Of a stretch of 64,000 nt of DNA, positions 41,111 to 48,333 are shown piece by piece (the first letter of the stretch is position 1; each line of letters begins with the position of its first letter). Origin of the DNA: Nocardia transvalensis (lineage in GTDB: Bacteria; Actinomycetota; Actinomycetes; Mycobacteriales; Mycobacteriaceae); the NCBI RefSeq assembly GCF_015477765.1, contig NZ_JADLQQ010000019.1, positions 1 to 64,000 of the forward strand, written 5' to 3'. A program made the translations under genes and the position numbers. The notes under the pieces were generated by a model, which was not told the DNA's origin, made no database searches, and worked only from the letters and a program-made list of their open reading frames with translations.

Positions 41111-41938
41111 TCAGGCGCTGATCTGCTGCTCTATTCGAGTCGCCAGGTCCCTCAATTTGGCAGCGAATTCTCGGACCGCCTCCGGGTCGTCGTTCGAGCT
41201 CTTGACGACCCGGCGAGTCAGTGCCACCAGGCGAGATTCGACTGTGCTGAACAAATCCACCGGGCGTTCCGCCGGACGTTCCCGGAATTCTCCACGCAAC
41301 CAGGATTGCAAACGCTGCACTACCTGGTCCCGGTCGAATTTATCGGGTAATACTGAAATCGCCTCGCGGATTTTTCCGGCGGTGACCTTCTCCTTACCCG
41401 CGGCGAGCGTGGCATAGACCGTGACGGCGGCCTCCTCGCCGTATTCGGCGGCCACCGGCAGCAGCTCGCGGATCTGGCCCTCGTTGATGCCCGGTGCCAT
41501 GGGATGCAGGCGGGCGGCCAGCGGCCAGGCGCGAATCAGCTTGTGGGCGTAGGAGCGCTGCATATCCCATCGCTGCTCGACATAATCGTCGAAGGTCGCG
41601 TAGGCGTCGCGATACAGTCGCCCGTCCCGGACGATCTGCAAGGCGCGCCCGGCCGCCCAGAAGGCCAGCCGCAGGGTGCCGATCGAGGATTCACAGGCCG
41701 ACAGCTGGGCCTGCTCCCGCTCGCTCAGCGGCCCGTCCCCGGCCGTCGGCAAAGGCATGGTCAGCACATTCGAGGCGGGGCCGGGCTCGGACGGCACCAC
41801 CGTCAGGGCGGCCCCCGAGCGGCGCCATTCGGCATCGCGCAGCGGCGAGACCGGTGGCGTGTGCTCGGCCGTGTCGGCCAGCGGATTGGCGGCGGCGGCC
41901 GCCCCGCCGATCATCGATTTCCTGCGTTGCGGAGGCAT
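41111..41938 (-). CDS. ParB-like / plasmid-type partner protein of ParA
   Basis: The 275-residue protein follows parA with a one-base overlap. Its centre reads RALQIVRDGRLYRDAYATFDDYVEQRWDMQRSYAHKLIRAWPLA (about 103-146), the pattern found in plasmid- and phage-encoded actinobacterial proteins whose helix-turn-helix follows a RLYR-x-x-x-ATF-x-x-Y block. The next part (INEGQIRELLPVAAEYGEEAAVTVYATLAAGKEKVTAGKIREAI) looks like the ParB/KorB HTH support region. The classic ParB CTP-binding motif GERR is not visible. The role as DNA-binding partition partner is inferred from position. Confidence 0.7.
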   Translation of the reverse strand: MPPQRRKSMIGGAAAAANPLADTAEHTPPVSPLRDAEWRRSGAALTVVPSEPGPASNVLTMPLPTAGDGPLSEREQAQLSACESSIGTLRLAFWAAGRALQIVRDGRLYRDAYATFDDYVEQRWDMQRSYAHKLIRAWPLAARLHPMAPGINEGQIRELLPVAAEYGEEAAVTVYATLAAGKEKVTAGKIREAISVLPDKFDRDQVVQRLQSWLRGEFRERPAERPVDLFSTVESRLVALTRRVVKSSNDDPEAVREFAAKLRDLATRIEQQISA

Positions 41939-42663
41939 CAGGCAGGCACCCCCAGCGCGACGCGGTAGGGCGCGACCAACTCGTCGCCCACCTGGCGGTA
42001 TTCACCCAGATCCACGAGTGGATTCTCGGCTCCCTCGCCGACTTCCCCATCGGCGGCTTCCCGATACCACTTCCATGCACTCAAATAGGATTCGAATACC
42101 TCATAGCCGGCGTCTTCCAGATGCGCCCGTTGGGTGCGGTATTCGGTGGACACATTGGTGCCGTTCTTCATTGTGACCGGCACCTTCGTCATCAGCACTC
42201 GGACCCGTATTTCACGGGCCGCGTCGGCGGCCGCCTCCTCGGCGGCCCGATATGTACTCGGCACTCTTTTCACCTCCGATGGACTCACACTCGTCAACAG
42301 CACGAGCTCGTCGGTCGAGGGAATGGCGGCCTTGAAAATATCCGCCGATTCACCTCCGGCATCCACGATCACCACGTCGTAGTCCGCGGAATTATCGGCG
42401 ATGCAATCGTCGACGTGCCGGGACGGAAACGCGATGAGCGTGAAGGGCACCTCGATCTCACCCTTGAGCAACCTCCGGTACCAGGAATATCCGGTCTGGC
42501 TCAGCGGATCGGCGTCGATCACCAGCACGCGCAGCTCGTGCACCTGCGCGAAGTAGCCGGCGAGAAAAAAGGCGGAAGTGGTCTTCCCGACGCCGCCCTT
42601 CAGATTCCCCAGTGTCACCACCAGAGGTTTGGGCAGATCGAGCGGTGCAACAGATTTCGCCAT
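41938..42663 (-). CDS. ParA-family partition ATPase
   Basis: The 241-residue ATPase has the deviant Walker A KGGVGKTT (residues 22-29), VLVIDADPLSQTGYSWY near 48 and DYDVVIVDAGGE near 92. AGGAGG lies 6 bases before the ATG at 42663; an earlier ATG at 42669 touches that site and is unlikely. ParA proteins move plasmids or other DNA cargo. The pair has no chromosomal oriC neighbours (gidB, rnpA), so it is an orphan or plasmid-derived copy. Three palindromes upstream could be its operator or a centromere-like site. Confidence 0.9.
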   Translation of the reverse strand: MAKSVAPLDLPKPLVVTLGNLKGGVGKTTSAFFLAGYFAQVHELRVLVIDADPLSQTGYSWYRRLLKGEIEVPFTLIAFPSRHVDDCIADNSADYDVVIVDAGGESADIFKAAIPSTDELVLLTSVSPSEVKRVPSTYRAAEEAAADAAREIRVRVLMTKVPVTMKNGTNVSTEYRTQRAHLEDAGYEVFESYLSAWKWYREAADGEVGEGAENPLVDLGEYRQVGDELVAPYRVALGVPA

Positions 42664-42675
42664 GAACATCCTCCT

Positions 42676-42694
42676 GTAATGAGGAGCGCATTAC
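42676..42694. promoter_or_regulatory. Inverted repeat GTAATG-N7-CATTAC upstream of parA
   Basis: Perfect 6-base arms lie immediately before the parA ribosome binding site. Confidence 0.5.
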
Positions 42695-42709
42695 TGTGCC
42701 GATCCAGTC

Positions 42710-42723
42710 TTACACGCATGTAA
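42710..42723. promoter_or_regulatory. Inverted repeat TTACA-N4-TGTAA upstream of parA
   Basis: Perfect 5-base arms share the TTAC/GTAA core with the neighbouring repeat at 42676-42694. Confidence 0.45.
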
Positions 42724-42780
42724 CTCGAACCCGTTTCATTTCCCGGCGTGTCCGGCCGCGACTCTCCCTCACACGGGCGA

Positions 42781-42800
42781 CTGTGTCCAATTGGACACAG
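42781..42800. promoter_or_regulatory. Perfect 20-bp palindrome CTGTGTCCAA/TTGGACACAG
   Basis: The site has no centre gap. It lies 5 bases after the stop of the TetR gene and 117 bases before parA, so it is either a parA operator or the end of the TetR unit. Lack of a loop makes a transcription terminator less likely than a protein binding site. Confidence 0.55.
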
Positions 42801-42805
42801 ACAAA

Positions 42806-43372
42806 TCAGCGTGGGGCGTCGAGCAATTCCTCTGCCAGGCGGCGGGCGTAGGGCTCGTCGGTGCCGGGGATCGAGAAGACGACGCGGAAGTAGAGGGGGG
42901 CCACGATTCGATCGAGCACGGCCTCGAGAGAGGGTGGGTGATCGCCACGGGAGCGGGCGGCGGCGAGAACGGCCTCGAAACGGTCGCTCACCCGCCGCAG
43001 GCATTCGCGCAGTCCGGCGCGGCGGTCGTCCACATCGGCGGCCACCTCGGCGCGGAAGAATGCGATGCCTCCGGGGCGGGACAGTTCGGCCAACGTCCAC
43101 GCCGCGTGGTCGGCGAGATCGCCTCGCAGATCACCCGACGGGTCGGGCGCCTGTCCGATGCGATCGGCGGCGATATCGGCGAACAGCGCCGACAGCGTTC
43201 CCCATCGGCGATAGATCGTGCTGGCGGTGACTCCGGCCCGGGCCGCCACGGCAGGAACGGTCACCTGATCGGCGCCGACCTCGGCCACCAGCTCGGTCGC
43301 CGCCGCGAAGACCGCGTCGCGCACCCGCGCACTGCGTCCGCCGGGACGCTTGGCGCGGGTCTCGATAGGCAC
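42806..43372 (-). CDS. TetR-family repressor, divergent from a SnoaL-like gene
   Basis: The GTG at 43372 gives 188 residues with the TetR helix-turn-helix GADQVTVPAVAARAGVTASTIYRRWGTLSALFADIAADR at about residues 33-71 and a TetR_C_33-like half (YFRVVFSIPGTDEPYARRLAEELL). The ribosome binding site is weak. Two operator-like 24-base repeats lie between this gene and the divergent SnoaL-like gene, one almost touching its start codon. This is the standard layout of an autoregulated TetR switch for one divergent target. Confidence 0.9.
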   Translation of the reverse strand: MPIETRAKRPGGRSARVRDAVFAAATELVAEVGADQVTVPAVAARAGVTASTIYRRWGTLSALFADIAADRIGQAPDPSGDLRGDLADHAAWTLAELSRPGGIAFFRAEVAADVDDRRAGLRECLRRVSDRFEAVLAAARSRGDHPPSLEAVLDRIVAPLYFRVVFSIPGTDEPYARRLAEELLDAPR

Positions 43373-43381
43373 CCCGACATG

Positions 43382-43405
43382 CTAACGCAACAACATTTGC
43401 GTTAG
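43382..43405. promoter_or_regulatory. TetR operator 1, CTAACGCAA-N6-TTGCGTTAG
   Basis: The 9-base arms are perfect. The site starts 10 bases upstream of the TetR start codon. Confidence 0.75.
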
Positions 43406-43428
43406 ACCAGCCCGCGCCGTATCGTCTC

Positions 43429-43452
43429 CTAACGCAAACATCTTTGCTTTTA
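43429..43452. promoter_or_regulatory. TetR operator 2, CTAACGCAA-N6-TTGCTTTTA
   Basis: The left arm is identical to operator 1 and the right arm has two changes. Spacing within the site is the same; the centres are 47 bases apart. It lies 29 bases before the SnoaL-like start codon. Confidence 0.7.
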
Positions 43453-43480
43453 TGTGCCAGATCTCTCGGAAGGACCCGCC

Positions 43481-43861
43481 GTGACCGACTCCGCCTACGC
43501 CATCGGCGCACAGCTCTACGCGACACTCACCGCCGCCGACTGGGACGGCCTGCGGGCCCTGCTGCACAACGACGCCACCTGGACGCTGCCGGGCGACAAC
43601 GCCATCTCCGGCACCGCGGTCGGTGCGGACGCGGTGGTGCAGCGCGCCCGCACGATCGCCGGCTACGGGCTGCGCTTCGATCTGCGCCACATCCTGACCA
43701 GCCGGGAGAACGTGGCACTGGCGCTGCACAACACGGCCCGGCGTGCGGATGCGGTGCTCGACGAGCACCTGGCGACGGTGTGCCGCCTGCGCGACGGCAA
43801 GATCGCCGAGATCGAAAGCTTCCTGTCGGATGTGCCGGGGATGAACGCCTTCTTCGTCTGA
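43481..43861 (+). CDS. SnoaL-like (NTF2-fold) protein controlled by the divergent TetR
   Basis: The GTG at 43481 has AAGGA 7 bases upstream and gives 126 residues with the NTF2 pattern: LYATLTAADWDGLRALLHNDATWTLPGDNAISGTAVGADAVV, then a VCRLRDGKIAEIESFLSDVPGMNAFF ending. Such proteins are small isomerases or hydrolases of ring compounds, or degrade toxic metabolites. The TetR gene and two operators directly upstream indicate a single inducible target. The substrate is unknown. Confidence 0.88.
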   Translation: MTDSAYAIGAQLYATLTAADWDGLRALLHNDATWTLPGDNAISGTAVGADAVVQRARTIAGYGLRFDLRHILTSRENVALALHNTARRADAVLDEHLATVCRLRDGKIAEIESFLSDVPGMNAFFV

Positions 43862-43876
43862 TCCGACCGCCCCCGC

Positions 43877-43930
43877 TAGAGTGTTCGCGTGCACCGAATC
43901 TACAAAGTCACTCCGCCCCCCGCCGCCTGA
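43877..43930 (+). promoter_or_regulatory. Possible leaderless upstream ORF before the EamA gene
   Basis: A minus-10-like TAGAGT (43877-43882) lies 6 bases before a GTG at 43889, the spacing of leaderless actinobacterial mRNAs. The GTG opens a 13-codon frame, MHRIYKVTPPPAA, ending in TGA at 43930. The three successive Pro codons can stall ribosomes. A hairpin and an inverted repeat follow before the EamA gene at 44062, so a translation-dependent attenuator is conceivable. Confidence 0.35.
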
Positions 43931-43946
43931 GCGGGGTGGTCTCCGA

Positions 43947-43970
43947 GCCGAGGGTCGCGTGCCGCTCGGC
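43947..43970 (+). other. Hairpin GCCGAG-N12-CTCGGC after the upstream ORF
   Basis: A perfect 6-base-pair stem begins 17 bases after the stop of the 13-codon frame. It is compatible with attenuation, but also with chance in GC-rich DNA. Confidence 0.35.
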
Positions 43971-43979
43971 TGATTCGTA

Positions 43980-43996
43980 GTACCGGCTCACGGTAC
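43980..43996. promoter_or_regulatory. Inverted repeat GTACCG-N5-CGGTAC
   Basis: Perfect 6-base arms lie 65 bases before the EamA start codon. This suits a repressor operator; no matching regulator gene is recognised nearby. Confidence 0.45.
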
Positions 43997-44061
43997 GAGC
44001 ATCGGTAGCACCTGCCCCGCGTCGTCGATCTTCCATTCCTTCGACGCAGGAGCACTCCTTC

Positions 44062-44958
44062 ATGTCCATCGACGTCGTCGCGCCCGCGCGCGACCGCGCT
44101 GCGCTGACCCTCATCGCCGCCGGAATCCTGTGGGGAACGGGCGGTCTCGCCGGTTCCCTGCTCGGCCGGCTGGCCGATCTCCATCCGCTGTCCGTCGCCA
44201 CCTACCGGCTGCTGCTCGGCGGCGGTCTGGCCATCGCATGGCTGGCCGTCACGGGCGGACTGCGCGGGGTGCCGCGGAATCCGGTGGCACTGCGCCGGAT
44301 AGCGGTGACCGGCATCCTGCTGGGTTGCTACCAGGCTTGCTACTTCGTTGCGGTGCAATGGACTTCGGTCAGCATCGCGACGATGGCGACCATCGGGATG
44401 CTGCCCGTCTTCGTCGCCATGGGTGCCGCCGTCCGCGAGCGCCGCATGCCGAATCGCACGACACTGCTGTCCATCGGCGCCGCGGTGACGGGGCTCGTCT
44501 TGCTCACCTGGTCCCCCCGCGACGCGGGAACCGGCTGGGCGACGGTCGCCGGGGTGAGCTTCGCCCTGCTCTCCGCCGCCGGATTCGCGGTGATGACCTT
44601 GCTGACCGGCACTCCCGTACCGGGCCTGGATCCCTTGCGCACCACGGCATTCGGCATGTTCACCGGCGGCCTGCTGCTCACCCCGGCGGCCCTCGCCTTC
44701 GGCATGAGCCTGCCTCTGAATACTGAGGTCCTGGCCACCGCGGCCTATTTCGGGGCCATTCCCACCGCTCTGGCCTACACGGCCTACTTCCACGGCTTGC
44801 GCACGGCCGCACCAATTTTCGCCGCCCTCGCCGCCCTGCTGGAACCCCTGACCGCAACCTTGCTGTCGGTCCTGCTGTTCCGCGAACACCTCCCCACCCA
44901 GGGCTGGTGCGGCGCCGCCCTCCTGATCACCGCCCTCGCCGTGAGCTCCCGCAGATGA
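44062..44958 (+). CDS. EamA/DMT-family transporter
   Basis: The 298-residue protein has ten hydrophobic segments in two EamA repeats of five. The first repeat starts with LIAAGILWGTGGLAGSLLGRLADLHPLSVATYRLLLGGGLAIAWL and the second with WATVAGVSFALLSAAGFAVMTLLTG. Proteins of this family export amino acids, purines or other small metabolites. GGAG lies 11 bases upstream of the ATG. The direction of transport and substrate cannot be told. It converges with the APC permease across the third tandem array. Confidence 0.9.
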   Translation: MSIDVVAPARDRAALTLIAAGILWGTGGLAGSLLGRLADLHPLSVATYRLLLGGGLAIAWLAVTGGLRGVPRNPVALRRIAVTGILLGCYQACYFVAVQWTSVSIATMATIGMLPVFVAMGAAVRERRMPNRTTLLSIGAAVTGLVLLTWSPRDAGTGWATVAGVSFALLSAAGFAVMTLLTGTPVPGLDPLRTTAFGMFTGGLLLTPAALAFGMSLPLNTEVLATAAYFGAIPTALAYTAYFHGLRTAAPIFAALAALLEPLTATLLSVLLFREHLPTQGWCGAALLITALAVSSRR

Positions 44959-44986
44959 GGTGAGGCCCCGGCCATAAGCACGCCGA

Positions 44987-45020
44987 CCCCGCATCCGGCG
45001 CTGGGGCGCCGGATGCGGGG
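44987..45020 (+). terminator. Hairpin with a perfect 14-bp stem behind the EamA gene
   Basis: CCCCGCATCCGGCG pairs with CGCCGGATGCGGGG around a 6-base loop, 29 bases after the EamA stop. The GCATAAG/CACGCCG lead just before it resembles the seeds of arrays 1 and 2. Confidence 0.7.
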
Positions 45021-45306
45021 AACAAAACGCCAGCGCCCACGCGGGGAACAAAACGCCAGCGCCCACGCGGGGAACAAAACGCCAGCGCCCACGCGAGGAA
45101 CAAGAACACCAACCCCGCGCGGGGAACAAGAACACCAACGCCCACGCGGGGAACAAGAACACCAACGCCCACGCGGCGAACAAGAACACCAACGCCCACG
45201 CGGCGAACAAGAACACCAACGCCCACGCGGCGAACAAGAACACCAACGCCCACGCGAGGAACAAACACCAACGCCCGCGCGGGGAACAAGAACGCCAGCG
45301 CCCACG
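45021..45306. repeat. Intergenic tandem array 3, unit AACAAGAACACCAACGCCCA...
   Basis: About eleven head-to-tail units of 25-27 bases run between two convergent genes. Early units read AACAAAACGCCAGCGCCCAC + GCGGGG; middle units read AACAAGAACACCAACGCCCA + CGCGGCG. Frames through the array look long and open but encode only repetitive peptides. Confidence 0.9.
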
Positions 45307-45322
45307 TAGCGGCATCCAGCCA

Positions 45323-45356
45323 GCTGCGCGGCCGTCCTCTTCGACGGCCGCGCAGC
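45323..45356. terminator. Hairpin with a perfect 14-bp stem between array 3 and the permease
   Basis: GCTGCGCGGCCGTC pairs with GACGGCCGCGCAGC around CTCTTC. With the hairpins at 44987 and 45368 it forms a set of three in a convergent intergenic region. Confidence 0.6.
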
Positions 45357-45367
45357 GGTACCTGGTT

Positions 45368-45394
45368 CCCTGCCCGGACGAAGTCCGGGCAGGG
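45368..45394 (-). terminator. Terminator of the APC permease gene
   Basis: CCCTGCCCGGAC pairs with GTCCGGGCAGGG around GAA, 4 bases beyond the permease stop codon. The closing GGTTCCCTG flank resembles that of the hairpin at 61214-61247. Confidence 0.7.
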
Positions 45395-45397
45395 GCG

Positions 45398-46831
45398 TCA
45401 CTTGACCGGGGTGGTTTTCGAGGTGGGATCGCCGCCGGTGGCGAGGAGGGAGTGGCGGCGGCTGTAGGCGAAATAGATGACCGTGCCGAGGGCGAACCAG
45501 GCGGCGAAGCGCAACCAGGTCATCGGGTCCAAGTAGGTGATCAGCCAGATCGAGAAGGCGATGCCGATCAGCGGGACGAACGGCATGAACGGGGTGCGGA
45601 AGGTGCGGGGCAGGTCGGGCCTGGTGTAGCGCAGCACGATCACCGCGATGCACACCACCACGAACGCCAGCAGGATGCCGATATTGGTGAGCTCGGCCGC
45701 CTGCCCGATCGGCAGCAGACCGGCGATCACCGCGGAGACGACACCGGCGATCCAGGTGATGCGGGTCGGCACATGGCGCGTCGGATGGGTCTTGGCGAAC
45801 CACCGCGGCAGCAGACCGTCGCGGCTCATCGAATACCAGACGCGGGTGACCCCGAGCATGAAGGTGAACATCACCGTCAGGATGCCCACAATGGCACCCG
45901 CCGCGATCAGACTGCCGAGCCCCGGCAGCCCCACATGCTCGAATGCCGAGGACAGACCGCTCTTCGGGTTGATCTCCGTGTACTTCTGCATACCGGTCAG
46001 CACCAGGCAGACCAGCACGTACAGCACCATGGAGATGACCAGCGAGTAGATGATCGCCTTGGGCAGATGCCGTTTGGCGTCGATCGATTCCTCCGCCGCC
46101 GTCGACATCGCGTCATAGCCGAACACCGCGAAGAACACCGTGGCCGCACCCGTCACCGCGCCGCCGAAACCGAACGGGAAGTACGGGGAGTAGTTGCCGC
46201 TCTTGATGTAGAAGGCGCCCGCCACGATCACGATCAGCACGACCACGACCTTGATGCCGACCACGATGGTCTCGAACCGCGCGGCGGCCTTGATACCCCT
46301 GTTGAGCAGGAACGCGATCAGCAGACACAGCAGCGCCGCGAACAGATCCACCTTGTGCCCGGCACCGGTACCGGGCGCGCCCAGCATCCAGAGAGGCAGA
46401 GCAATGTCCAACTGCTCCAACAGGAACGAGATGTAGCCGGAGATTCCGATGGCCACCACCGCCACGATCGCGGTGTACTCCAGCAGCAGATCCCATCCGA
46501 TGAACCAGCCGACCGGTTCACCGAGCACCGCATAGCCGTAGGTGTAGGCCGATCCCGCCCTCGGGATCAGCCCGGCGAATTCCGCATACGACAGCGCGGC
46601 CGCGGCACTGGCCACACCGGCGATCAGGAACGAGATCAGCACGGCGGGACCGGCTTTGTCGTGGGCGACCGCACCGGCCAGGGCGAAGATTCCGGCGCCG
46701 ATGATGCCACCCACACCGATGGCGGTCAGCTGCCCGAGGCCCAGGGCCCGCTGCAGGCCACTGGACTCCTCCTCGATCTGATCGATGGGTTTGCGCCGGA
46801 ACAGGTCGCGCATCGCTGGACTAGCTGGCAT
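45398..46831 (-). CDS. APC-family amino acid permease
   Basis: The 477-residue protein has twelve or so hydrophobic segments. It carries the cationic-amino-acid-transporter style start RKPIDQIEEESSGLQRALGLGQLTAIGVGGIIGAGIFALAG, followed by the AGSAYTYGYAVLGEPVGWFIGWDLLLEY block of the CAT/YfnA group. AGGAG lies 8 bases before the ATG at 46831. The family takes up amino acids with protons; the cationic type is the closest guess. A perfect 12-base-pair hairpin closes the gene. Confidence 0.92.
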   Translation of the reverse strand: MPASPAMRDLFRRKPIDQIEEESSGLQRALGLGQLTAIGVGGIIGAGIFALAGAVAHDKAGPAVLISFLIAGVASAAAALSYAEFAGLIPRAGSAYTYGYAVLGEPVGWFIGWDLLLEYTAIVAVVAIGISGYISFLLEQLDIALPLWMLGAPGTGAGHKVDLFAALLCLLIAFLLNRGIKAAARFETIVVGIKVVVVLIVIVAGAFYIKSGNYSPYFPFGFGGAVTGAATVFFAVFGYDAMSTAAEESIDAKRHLPKAIIYSLVISMVLYVLVCLVLTGMQKYTEINPKSGLSSAFEHVGLPGLGSLIAAGAIVGILTVMFTFMLGVTRVWYSMSRDGLLPRWFAKTHPTRHVPTRITWIAGVVSAVIAGLLPIGQAAELTNIGILLAFVVVCIAVIVLRYTRPDLPRTFRTPFMPFVPLIGIAFSIWLITYLDPMTWLRFAAWFALGTVIYFAYSRRHSLLATGGDPTSKTTPVK

Positions 46832-47021
46832 GTGGAGCTCTCCTTGTACAACCGGGTCGGGGCAGTGTAAATGTGAGCGCCAACACCCTGATTGTCCAGG
46901 TCCATGAATGCCGCTGTCGGATTTCATCCGCAAGAACAAACCCAGAGCCCGCTGGATATGCTGCAAGCGGACCCCGAGCCGGTTTCACGGCCTGTGATGC
47001 CGGGTGAAGGAAAGGCAGGTC

Positions 47022-47660
47022 ATGCAGATCGCGATCGTTCTCTACGACCGGTTCACCGCCCTCGATGCGGTCGGTCCGTACGAGGTCTTGAGCCGACTCC
47101 CCAACGCGGAGACCGTCTTCGTCGCCGAACAGGCGGGACCGGTGCGCAACGACAATCACGGCAGCCTCGCGCTGGTCGCCGACCGCACCCTCGACGAGGT
47201 GACCCGCCCGGACATCGTGATCGTCCCCGGCGGCCCCGGGCAGACGCCCCAGATGGACAATCGGCGGCTGCTGGATTGGCTGCGCGCCGTCGATGCCACC
47301 ACCACCTGGACGACCTCGGTGTGCACCGGCTCCCTGCTGCTTGCCGCCGCAGGCCTGCTGCGGGGTCGGCGCGCGACCTCGCACTGGCTGGCGCTGGACG
47401 AACTGGCCCGTCTCGGCGCGGAGCCGACACTCGATCGCGTGGTCGTGGACGGAAAATATGTCACGGCGGCAGGAGTCTCCTCCGGCATCGATATGGGCCT
47501 CACCCTGCTCGGCACGATCGCCGGTGACGACCACGCCAAGGCGATTCAACTGATGACCGAATACGATCCGCAACCCCCCTATGATGTGGGCTCCCCGTCG
47601 AAGGCTCCCGCCGATCTGGTCGAAAAACTCCGGGCCACAAGCCGCTTCACCCGCCACTGA
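47022..47660 (+). CDS. DJ-1/PfpI-family protein, isonitrile hydratase-like
   Basis: The 212 residues have the DJ-1 fold. The nucleophile Cys101 lies in TTSVCTGSLLLAAAGLLRGRRATSHW, and the Asp and Glu of DAVGPYEVL near residue 16-22 fit the isonitrile hydratase/thiJ group. Such enzymes hydrate isonitriles or act on glyoxal adducts. An AGG-rich stretch (GGAAAGGCAGG) precedes the ATG at 47022. It stands alone between the permease and the FHA gene, and its C-terminal KLRATSRFTRH shows no AraC domain. Confidence 0.88.
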   Translation: MQIAIVLYDRFTALDAVGPYEVLSRLPNAETVFVAEQAGPVRNDNHGSLALVADRTLDEVTRPDIVIVPGGPGQTPQMDNRRLLDWLRAVDATTTWTTSVCTGSLLLAAAGLLRGRRATSHWLALDELARLGAEPTLDRVVVDGKYVTAAGVSSGIDMGLTLLGTIAGDDHAKAIQLMTEYDPQPPYDVGSPSKAPADLVEKLRATSRFTRH

Positions 47661-47673
47661 CCGCACGCTCCGA

Positions 47674-48333
47674 TCAATCGGCGGGTTCGGCGGTGACGGT
47701 GATGGTGGTCCAGCCGCCGACATGGATGCGGTCGCCGTCGTGGAGGGGGACCGGGGTCTTGGCGGGGATGAGGTCGTCGCTGCCGTTGAGGCTGGTGCCG
47801 TTGGTGGAGCCGAGGTCGGTGATGGTGAGGCCACCGGGGTCGACGTGGATGCGGGCGTGTGAGCGGGAGACCCCGATGTCGACGGGGGCGATGCCCAGAT
47901 CGATTTCGGGCAGCACGCCCTGGGAGACGCTGCGCTTACCGATCAGGAAATCGTTGCCCCGCAGAGTGATCCGGCGCGGCGGATAGTAGGCCGGGAATTC
48001 GACGCGGTCGGCATCCGGGCCCTTGCGTGCCAGGACGCGCTCGTAGAACTCCCGATCCGCGGTTACCGTGGCCACCCAGACCCGCTGGCCCGCAGAAGAT
48101 TCCGAGACCGCCCCGGCACCGTCGGTTCCCGCGCTCACCCGGACGGTCTCGTCCGGCGCGGGCAATGCCGAATCGTGGCCGCACGCCTCGCAGAAGCGGC
48201 CCGCGATGGGTGCTCCGCACACCGGGCACTGCGCCGCCACGTCTATCGGCGGCGCCACCACCCCGATCGGGGAACCGCAGACGTCGCAGTAGTCGGTGGC
48301 CGCCGACGGATGCCCCTCGGGACAGGTGATCAT
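47674..48333 (-). CDS. FHA-domain protein with two zinc ribbons
   Basis: The 219-residue adaptor is the last gene of the glnX-pknG operon. Two N-terminal zinc ribbons (CPEGH-x-x-x-x-x-x-YCDVCG and CPVCGAPIAGRFCEACG) cover about residues 4-53. A linker follows with the candidate phospho-acceptor Thr in DETVRVSAG (about 60-68). The FHA domain extends over about 130-215 with SRSHA and DLGSTNGTSLNG, which bind phosphothreonine. In mycobacteria and corynebacteria PknG phosphorylates GarA/OdhI, an FHA protein that controls 2-oxoglutarate dehydrogenase. This protein is longer and lacks the ETTS motif of GarA, so it may be a second, zinc-ribbon-bearing substrate. The ATG overlaps the VWA stop by 4 bases. 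Confidence 0.93.
   Translation of the reverse strand: MITCPEGHPSAATDYCDVCGSPIGVVAPPIDVAAQCPVCGAPIAGRFCEACGHDSALPAPDETVRVSAGTDGAGAVSESSAGQRVWVATVTADREFYERVLARKGPDADRVEFPAYYPPRRITLRGNDFLIGKRSVSQGVLPEIDLGIAPVDIGVSRSHARIHVDPGGLTITDLGSTNGTSLNGSDDLIPAKTPVPLHDGDRIHVGGWTTITVTAEPAD

Noticed and set aside
45021..45306. Possible CRISPR array
   Set aside because: Units follow each other directly with no unique spacers, and no cas genes are near. The same holds for the arrays at 34354, 39285 and 61093.
43900..45315. A 471-codon minus-strand frame through tandem array 3
   Set aside because: It owes its length to the repeat unit and to antisense reading of the EamA gene; the peptide is simple repeats.
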